DNA of 19,201 bases, taken from the NCBI GenBank assembly GCA_019419625.1, contig DXZO01000022.1, positions 1 to 19,201 of the forward strand, in the 5' to 3' direction. Position 1 is the first letter of the stretch. The number at the start of each line of letters is the position of its first letter. The translations under genes and the position numbers were made by a program. A model generated the notes under the pieces. The model saw only the letters and a list, made by a program, of their open reading frames with translations, had not been told where the DNA came from and searched no databases. This document shows, piece after piece, positions 14,558 through 19,201 of this stretch. Origin of the DNA: Collinsella sp. (GTDB lineage Bacteria; Actinomycetota; Coriobacteriia; Coriobacteriales; Coriobacteriaceae).

Positions 14558-14824
14558 TTAGGCGTTGATGCTGTTCACGAGCTTGGCAAGACCGGACTTG
14601 CGGTTGGAAGCCTGGTTCTTGTGGATAACATGCTTGGCGGCAGCCATATCGAGACGCTTGGTGACGGTCTTGAGGGCAGCCTGGGCCTTCTCGGCGTCGC
14701 CCTCGGCGACGGCAGACTGGACGTGCTTGGTCAGCGTCTTGAGCTCGGACTTGACAGCCTTGTTACGCATGCGAGCTGCCTCATTGGTGCGGATACGCTT
14801 CTTCTGAGACTTGATGTTTGCCAC
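14558..14824 (-). CDS. rpsT: 30S ribosomal protein S20
   Basis: S20 (88 residues) is a primary 16S rRNA-binding protein of the 30S body. The opening ANIKSQKKRIRTNEAARMRNKA is diagnostic in style, followed by the usual long helices and the late motif KHVIHKNQASNRKSGLAK. The length is normal. The start is GTG at 14824, with AAAGGAA about nine bases upstream; an in-frame ATG at 14893 would add residues that are not S20-like and lies within the leader hairpin. It is monocistronic, with its own candidate promoter and a strong terminator. S20 limits its own synthesis in E. coli, where a non-ATG start (UUG) contributes, so the GTG here may matter. Confidence 0.97.
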   Translation of the reverse strand: MANIKSQKKRIRTNEAARMRNKAVKSELKTLTKHVQSAVAEGDAEKAQAALKTVTKRLDMAAAKHVIHKNQASNRKSGLAKLVNSINA

Positions 14825-14851
14825 TTCTGGAGTTCCTTTCGAGTTCCTTGC

Positions 14852-14889
14852 AAAAAATGTATGACACCTCTGAGACACGGTGAGGTCAT
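14852..14889 (-). promoter_or_regulatory. Terminator-like hairpin in the rpsT leader
   Basis: In the untranslated leader, 14861-14868 can pair with 14882-14889 with a small bulge. On the minus strand the hairpin is followed after four bases by a run of six T (14857-14852), about 28 bases before the GTG start. It looks like an imperfect terminator or attenuator. Its strength cannot be judged without folding energies. Confidence 0.35.
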
Positions 14890-14899
14890 GCAAGCGCCT

Positions 14900-14908
14900 A
14901 CTATAGCA
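14900..14908 (-). promoter_or_regulatory. Extended -10 promoter of rpsT
   Basis: The minus strand reads TGCTATAGT, an extended -10 in which TATAGT matches consensus at five of six positions. No strong -35 is seen. The start point would fall near 14893, giving a leader of about 70 bases. It lies between the holA stop and rpsT. Confidence 0.55.
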
Positions 14909-14957
14909 CGCTCCCCCTCAAAGGGATAGAACGAATTTATCAAATAGGCAGGTATCA

Positions 14958-15920
14958 TCACGATTTTCTCAAGATGTTCGTAATCCAGAGCAAAAGCGCG
15001 GTCTGAGAATCGGCCGAACCCTTCAGCGCGAGCTCCACATCGACCGCGCCCTCGAGCGCGGCAACGAGCTCTGCCATCGAAAAGCGACGTGCCCAGGTCA
15101 GGTGATTCTTGACCTGCCAGGACTGGAGCTTGAGTGTTGCGGCCAGCTCACGACCCTGTCCGCGCGCCTCGAGCGCCTTGGCAACGATAAGCTCGCGGAT
15201 GCGGCCGCACAGCAATGTGTAAGTCCACACATAGCTCTTGGCGGGCAGTAGATTGAAGAGCTCGAGCGAGCGTCGCATGTCACGGGCCGAGACCGCATTG
15301 AGAAAGTCCCAGGGTTGAACCTCGGCCGTACGGACAATCCAGCGCTCAACGTCGGCAAGCTCAATCTGGGGCGCCTCGACCATCTGGGCAAGCTTAGCCA
15401 AGTCGTTATCGAGCATGCGCGTGTTTTCGCCCGAACGCGAGACGAGCTCCTCGGCGGCCGCCGTCGAAATCGACTTACCGCGCTGCGTCGCCATCTGCTG
15501 AACACGGCGCGGCAGTTCCCAGCGCTTGGTACCCGAGCAATCGACGATAGCCTTCTTGTCGATCTTGGCGATTGCCTTATACAGGCGCGTATTCTTGGCA
15601 AGTGAGTCGGCGATGATGAGGCAGACCGTAGTGGGGCTGGGACTCGCCAGATACCCAACGAGCGGCTCCGAGACCGCCTTGGCGAGCTTTGAGCAGCCAT
15701 CGAGGATTACCAGACGAAACTCGCTGCCCATCGGAAAGGTGTTAAGCGATCCGATAATGGACTCGATATCGGGGTCCTTGGTCATGTCTCGCTCGTCGAG
15801 GTTGAACTCGACCATACCCGACTTTTCCAGACGCGCTTTCATCCGCGAGACGGCGTGATCGCGCTTAACTCCGTCGGTACCGACGATCAGATATGCCGGC
15901 AGCAAACCGGTTTCGGACAT
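14958..15920 (-). CDS. holA: DNA polymerase III subunit delta
   Basis: The delta subunit (320 residues) opens the beta sliding clamp within the clamp-loader complex. It is an AAA+ fold protein without a working P-loop. Family traits seen are the N-terminal LLPAYLIVGTDGVKRDHAV opening, the SLNTFPMGSEFRLVILDG stretch (58-75), the FLNAVSARD region and a helical collar domain at the C-terminus. Delta subunits diverge strongly, so identification also rests on the position between comEC and rpsT, a conserved neighbourhood. The frame is open to 15983, but ATG 15920 is chosen for its strong GGGAGGGGAG Shine-Dalgarno and because a promoter -10 lies at 15961-15966, inside the longer frame. Confidence 0.9.
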   Translation of the reverse strand: MSETGLLPAYLIVGTDGVKRDHAVSRMKARLEKSGMVEFNLDERDMTKDPDIESIIGSLNTFPMGSEFRLVILDGCSKLAKAVSEPLVGYLASPSPTTVCLIIADSLAKNTRLYKAIAKIDKKAIVDCSGTKRWELPRRVQQMATQRGKSISTAAAEELVSRSGENTRMLDNDLAKLAQMVEAPQIELADVERWIVRTAEVQPWDFLNAVSARDMRRSLELFNLLPAKSYVWTYTLLCGRIRELIVAKALEARGQGRELAATLKLQSWQVKNHLTWARRFSMAELVAALEGAVDVELALKGSADSQTALLLWITNILRKS

Positions 15921-15960
15921 TGCGCTCCCCTCCCGCAGGCCTTCGCATTCGTTCCGTGCC

Positions 15961-15990
15961 ATTCTAGCCCAGGGGCCCACCACACGCCAA
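15961..15990 (-). promoter_or_regulatory. Promoter of holA
   Basis: On the minus strand TTGGCG (15985-15990) is separated by 18 bases from TAGAAT (15961-15966), four and five matches to the -35 and -10 consensus. The start point near 15954 would leave a leader of about 34 bases before the holA ATG. The -35 lies just past the comEC stop, so holA can be expressed independently of the competence genes. Confidence 0.5.
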
Positions 15991-15998
15991 CGACGTCG

Positions 15999-18302
15999 TC
16001 ACGGTCGCTGGCATCGCATCACAAAGCCATTCGCAGTCGGTGCGACGGTAATGTCGCCGTGTTCGATGGTACACGCGAACACACCACCCGCTTCCTTAAC
16101 GGCATCGATGCAGGCATCGGACGGATGGCCGTATCGATTCCCCTCACCGGCGCTTGCGAGGGAAAGCTCGGGCTTCAGGACGTCCAGCAACTCACCATCG
16201 ACTGAAACCTTGGAGCCGTGATGCCCAAGTTTAAGTACATCGATATCCCCCACCTCCTGCACGAATTCCCGTTCTTGGTCGAGCTCGGCATCACCGGTGA
16301 GAAGTATTCGCAGGCCCTTACCTTCCTGAACATAAGAGAGCAGCAGGACAAGCGAGTCCTCATTTCCCTCGCCATCCACGGACTCGAATGGCCACATCAC
16401 GCGGGCGCAAAATGAGCCGATGTCGACCGTATCCCCACGGCGCACCTGCCGATACTCCACGCCGGGTCGGTTCAATACCTCGGCAGGAGCATCCTCCAGC
16501 GCATCCGCCGCCACGGCAATCGTTCCGACCGAAAACTGTTCGAGCACGGCAGGCAAACCACCCCAGTGGTCCTCATCCCAATGCGTCACAAAGACGGCAT
16601 CGATATGGTGCACGTTATTGCGAACCAACGCCGCCACCACGCGCTCGTCGAGCCCGCAGTCGACGAGAGCTACTGCGCCGCCTTGGCGGATAAGAATCGC
16701 ATCGGCCTGGCCCACATCGAGCACCGTCACCGAAGGCGGAGCGAATCGATCCCAATAGACGTACGGAATCGCAGCCAAGAGCATCAGGCATGCAAGCCCC
16801 GCCGCCATAGGACGTGCACGGGGACGCGGCCACCAGACCAGCAGAACCGCCAGAAAACACGGCAATAGGTAAATCCACATGCTATCGGGCGGCACGCTCA
16901 CGTATGCACCCGGCACGGCGGCAAACAGCTGCTCGAAGAACAGCGCGCAACGGGCGGCAATCATGGGCACAACGAGCGCCCAAGTCCGCAACGGTCCCAC
17001 GAGCGAAAAGGGAGCCAGCACGATCGACACAGCGAGCAGAACGCTCACCACCGGACCGATGACCGCATTTGACAACGGAGCAATGAGCGAGAATGTACCG
17101 AAGGCAGGAATGGTAATGGGAAGTGTCGCCAGTTGCGAGCACAGCGTGACGGAAAACACGCTGGCAACGCCCGATGGCACACCCAGCTCACCCAAAGCAT
17201 AGGTCGCATAGGGGCAAAAGCACAGAATGGCTAAGACGCTGGCACATGATAGCTGAAAGCCCATCTCGAACAGCACCGTCGGCCGCAGTAGCACAAAGAT
17301 GGACATGGTTACGAAGAGTGCCGAAAGGCCGTGCCGACGACGCCCCGCGTCGTTTACGACAAGCGTCACGAACACCATGCAGCACGCGCGCACGGCCGAG
17401 GGAGACGCGCCCGTAAATGCAGTGTAGCCCACAAGCGTTATCGCCAATATCGCCCGCTGAAGACCACGTGAGCACCGAGTCTTTTGCAATACGCCCTCGA
17501 TTACAAACCCCACGATAGCCAAATGGCTGCCCGAGACGGCGATAAGATGTGCCGTTCCCGTCACAGAAAACCAGTCGCCCGCCGGCTGGGCGCGCAGCTC
17601 GGCCGAACGACCGCAGACGACACCGGCTATGAGCGCACGCGCCGGGTCGGTCGCAGGCGCGATGGACGCAAGCAGCCCATTTCGCAGCCGAAGCAGCGGC
17701 CCCGGAGAACCCTCATCGACCGACACAATCCGAACGGCTTTAACCTTACGCACCTCGCCTCGGAGCACGCGCGATCGTCCATATGCATCGTTCTCAAAAC
17801 GCGAAACGCGACCGATAACACGCACGTGCGCCCCGACCTTGAGCTCACGATCACACGATAGGCGAACCGTTGCCAAGTTCTTACCGTCCGCGCGTGCCTC
17901 GCAGGTATAGGAATACACGTCGTCGTTTATGGATGGATCACCCTGCACGACAAACTCGAGGCCGCTTGCCGCTCGACCGTCGAGCGCCTTCGAGGCGCTG
18001 AGCACACCCACAGCCCACCACGCCGAGACGACCGCTCCCGCCACGAGACCGGTGGACGCGGCATACAGCCACCGCTTCAAAGGGGCAAGCCGCGCACAAG
18101 AGTGAGCCAGCACAACGAAAACCGCTGCCGCAACGGGAATGGCCCATAGCGGCCCGACCGCCGTCGCCCGCTCCCTCAGCAGCGCATCAGCGGCTATGCT
18201 GAGCACCAAGGCGCAGCTCACGCACATGCCGGCACACAGGGCCATCGTCCACGGAATCAGGGGTCGCGGAGGCATCACGTGCTCGCGCTCGGTCGCGCTC
18301 AT
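15999..18302 (-). CDS. comEC: DNA internalization channel ComEC/Rec2
   Basis: ComEC (767 residues) forms the inner-membrane channel for single-stranded DNA in natural transformation. The order is standard: N-terminal membrane helices, a soluble OB-like region (about 110-195), the polytopic competence domain with HLIAVSGSHLAI (252-263) and ASPSAVRA (299-306), then a C-terminal metallo-beta-lactamase-like domain from about 523. That domain has THWDEDHWGG (573-582), LTGDAE (668-673), GHHGSK (693-698) and NRYGHP (722-727), so the nuclease-type metal site appears intact. The gene is full length. The start is ATG 18302, overlapping the comEA stop as ATGA with no clear Shine-Dalgarno of its own, which implies coupling to comEA. 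A TTG at 18314 is a less likely start. Confidence 0.95.
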   Translation of the reverse strand: MSATEREHVMPPRPLIPWTMALCAGMCVSCALVLSIAADALLRERATAVGPLWAIPVAAAVFVVLAHSCARLAPLKRWLYAASTGLVAGAVVSAWWAVGVLSASKALDGRAASGLEFVVQGDPSINDDVYSYTCEARADGKNLATVRLSCDRELKVGAHVRVIGRVSRFENDAYGRSRVLRGEVRKVKAVRIVSVDEGSPGPLLRLRNGLLASIAPATDPARALIAGVVCGRSAELRAQPAGDWFSVTGTAHLIAVSGSHLAIVGFVIEGVLQKTRCSRGLQRAILAITLVGYTAFTGASPSAVRACCMVFVTLVVNDAGRRRHGLSALFVTMSIFVLLRPTVLFEMGFQLSCASVLAILCFCPYATYALGELGVPSGVASVFSVTLCSQLATLPITIPAFGTFSLIAPLSNAVIGPVVSVLLAVSIVLAPFSLVGPLRTWALVVPMIAARCALFFEQLFAAVPGAYVSVPPDSMWIYLLPCFLAVLLVWWPRPRARPMAAGLACLMLLAAIPYVYWDRFAPPSVTVLDVGQADAILIRQGGAVALVDCGLDERVVAALVRNNVHHIDAVFVTHWDEDHWGGLPAVLEQFSVGTIAVAADALEDAPAEVLNRPGVEYRQVRRGDTVDIGSFCARVMWPFESVDGEGNEDSLVLLLSYVQEGKGLRILLTGDAELDQEREFVQEVGDIDVLKLGHHGSKVSVDGELLDVLKPELSLASAGEGNRYGHPSDACIDAVKEAGGVFACTIEHGDITVAPTANGFVMRCQRP

Positions 18303-19012
18303 ACGCAGATGCAATCTTTGATTTTGGCAAGCTTCTTCTCGCCGATTCCCGACACACGCATCAGATCGTCAACCGAGGCGAAAGCACCGTTCTTTGTCCG
18401 CTCATCGATAATCGACTGGGCCATGGAGGGGCCGATGCCCGAAAGCGTCTGCAGCTCTTCTGCGCTTGCCGTATTGATGTTTACTAGGCCTGTTGCGCCA
18501 CTAACGCCCGACGATGCGGAAGTCCCACCATCAACACCGGCTTCCGCAATGGACGCCTGCTGCTCCCCTACCGTTGGAACGTGAATTTTTTGTCCATCAG
18601 TGACCTTGGATGCACGATTAAGCCCCGTAACGTCTGCTTCGGGCGCCAGCCCGCCGGCGGCATCAATCGCCTGAGCCACCCGCGCCCCGTCTTTGAGGCG
18701 ATATACACCGGGTGACACCACGGCGCCATCAACATCGACATAGACCTCTGCCGCGGCAGACGCCTTAGGCGAAGAGCCTTCGGATGTCTTTCCGCTCGAA
18801 GCATCGCCGGATCCCGGCTCCACTAACGTGCCCGAACCATCAGTGCGCTCAAACGACACACCGCCGGCACCGCCGCCAAGGTTCGCCATCGCCAGCCCAC
18901 TCGCCATCGCAATGACGACCAGTATCGCCATCACCACTGCCTTATGACCGAGCAGTTTGCCCGCCCAGCGGTCCATCTTTTTGACTCGTTCGTGTTGTTC
19001 GCGCTGCGCCAT
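18299..19012 (-). CDS. comEA: Competence protein ComEA (SLBB plus helix-hairpin-helix DNA receptor)
   Basis: ComEA (237 residues) is the membrane-anchored receptor that binds incoming double-stranded DNA outside the cell membrane. It has a basic cytoplasmic N-terminus, one transmembrane helix (about 25-43), a Gly/Ser-rich linker, an SLBB domain (about 89-146: YVDVDGAVVSPGVYRL) and a C-terminal double helix-hairpin-helix DNA-binding domain (176-236) with VNINTASAEEL, LSGIGPSMAQ and VSGIGEKKL. It ends in CICV, two cysteines at the extreme C-terminus. The frame is open to 19090, but ATG 19012 follows GGGAGG at ideal spacing and gives the usual short N-terminus. It is first in the comEA-comEC pair. 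Confidence 0.94.
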   Translation of the reverse strand: MAQREQHERVKKMDRWAGKLLGHKAVVMAILVVIAMASGLAMANLGGGAGGVSFERTDGSGTLVEPGSGDASSGKTSEGSSPKASAAAEVYVDVDGAVVSPGVYRLKDGARVAQAIDAAGGLAPEADVTGLNRASKVTDGQKIHVPTVGEQQASIAEAGVDGGTSASSGVSGATGLVNINTASAEELQTLSGIGPSMAQSIIDERTKNGAFASVDDLMRVSGIGEKKLAKIKDCICV

Positions 19013-19201
19013 AGCAAAACCTCCCAACACCATCGTGTCAGGAAAGGAGCTCCACAACAGCCACGCCCCAAAACCGGTTTTTGCGGTCAAACCAAAAACC
19101 GACCAAAACCTTGCACAAATCTGTCCATTTATTCAGGCACACGTCAGCAAATGAACGCTTAGCCGCAAAATGCCCAGATAGCAAAAGACCGACGATGCAG
19201 G
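19013..19201. other. Non-coding region upstream of comEA
   Basis: No convincing gene on either strand. On the minus strand it must hold the comEA promoter unless transcription enters from outside the window; I find TTGACC as a possible -35 but no matching -10 behind it. The stretch 19066-19110 is rich in repeated CCAAAAC/GGTTTTG units. The last 60 bases show nothing I can name. Confidence 0.5.
19070..19101. repeat. Overlapping palindrome and inverted repeat upstream of comEA
   Basis: A perfect 12-base palindrome, AAAACCGGTTTT (19070-19081), overlaps a perfect 9-bp inverted repeat (19075-19083 with 19093-19101, 9-base spacer). A further CCAAAACC copy follows at 19103-19110. It lies about 60-90 bases upstream of the comEA start codon, a natural place for an operator. 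It is not a T-tract terminator on the minus strand. Confidence 0.55.

Noticed and set aside
1..19201. CRISPR arrays, tRNA genes, insertion sequences or phage genes
   Set aside because: No regularly spaced repeats, no cloverleaf-like segments in the gaps, and no transposase or phage-like protein among the frames. Gene packing and composition look uniform throughout.

Overview
The window reads as a block of bacterial housekeeping genes from a high-GC actinobacterium. The protein style, the frequent GTG starts and the gene content fit the class Coriobacteriia, with Collinsella or a relative as my best guess. That assignment is from recognition, not from a search. All seventeen genes I can support are on the minus strand, so transcription runs from right to left. 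There is no tRNA, rRNA, CRISPR array or mobile element, and no gap longer than 300 bases.

Right end (15999-19201): a non-coding upstream region with a striking inverted repeat, then comEA and comEC (DNA-uptake receptor and channel, joined by an ATGA overlap), then holA (DNA polymerase III delta subunit) with its own likely promoter. Next come rpsT (ribosomal protein S20), which has a promoter, a structured leader and a strong intrinsic terminator.

Centre (2968-14461): one long, tightly packed run, lepA - dusB - hemW - membrane-tailed J-protein - dnaJ - mtaB - phoH - ybeY - dgkA - era - recO. Most junctions are overlaps or gaps of 2-15 bases; the exceptions are 58 and 81 bases around the J-protein pair. 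The products serve translation quality (LepA), tRNA modification (DusB, MtaB), radical-SAM haem handling (HemW), protein folding (two J-proteins), RNA maturation (PhoH, YbeY), lipid recycling (DgkA), 30S assembly (Era) and DNA repair (RecO). The order resembles the Firmicutes heat-shock/ribosome-maturation cluster, but hrcA, grpE, dnaK, prmA and rsmE are missing.

Left end (1-2829): rpsO (S15) and pnp (polynucleotide phosphorylase), the classical pair, each followed by an intrinsic terminator and each preceded by a leader with several hairpins.

The most unusual item is the J-protein at 9205-10308. It has a normal J domain and a complete four-repeat zinc finger, but the C-terminal substrate-binding and dimerisation domains are replaced by about three transmembrane segments. 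It occupies the place where hrcA would be expected. Other points of interest are a lepA promoter that would give a leaderless mRNA, possible autoregulatory leaders on rpsO, pnp and rpsT, and an acidic N-terminal extension on Era.
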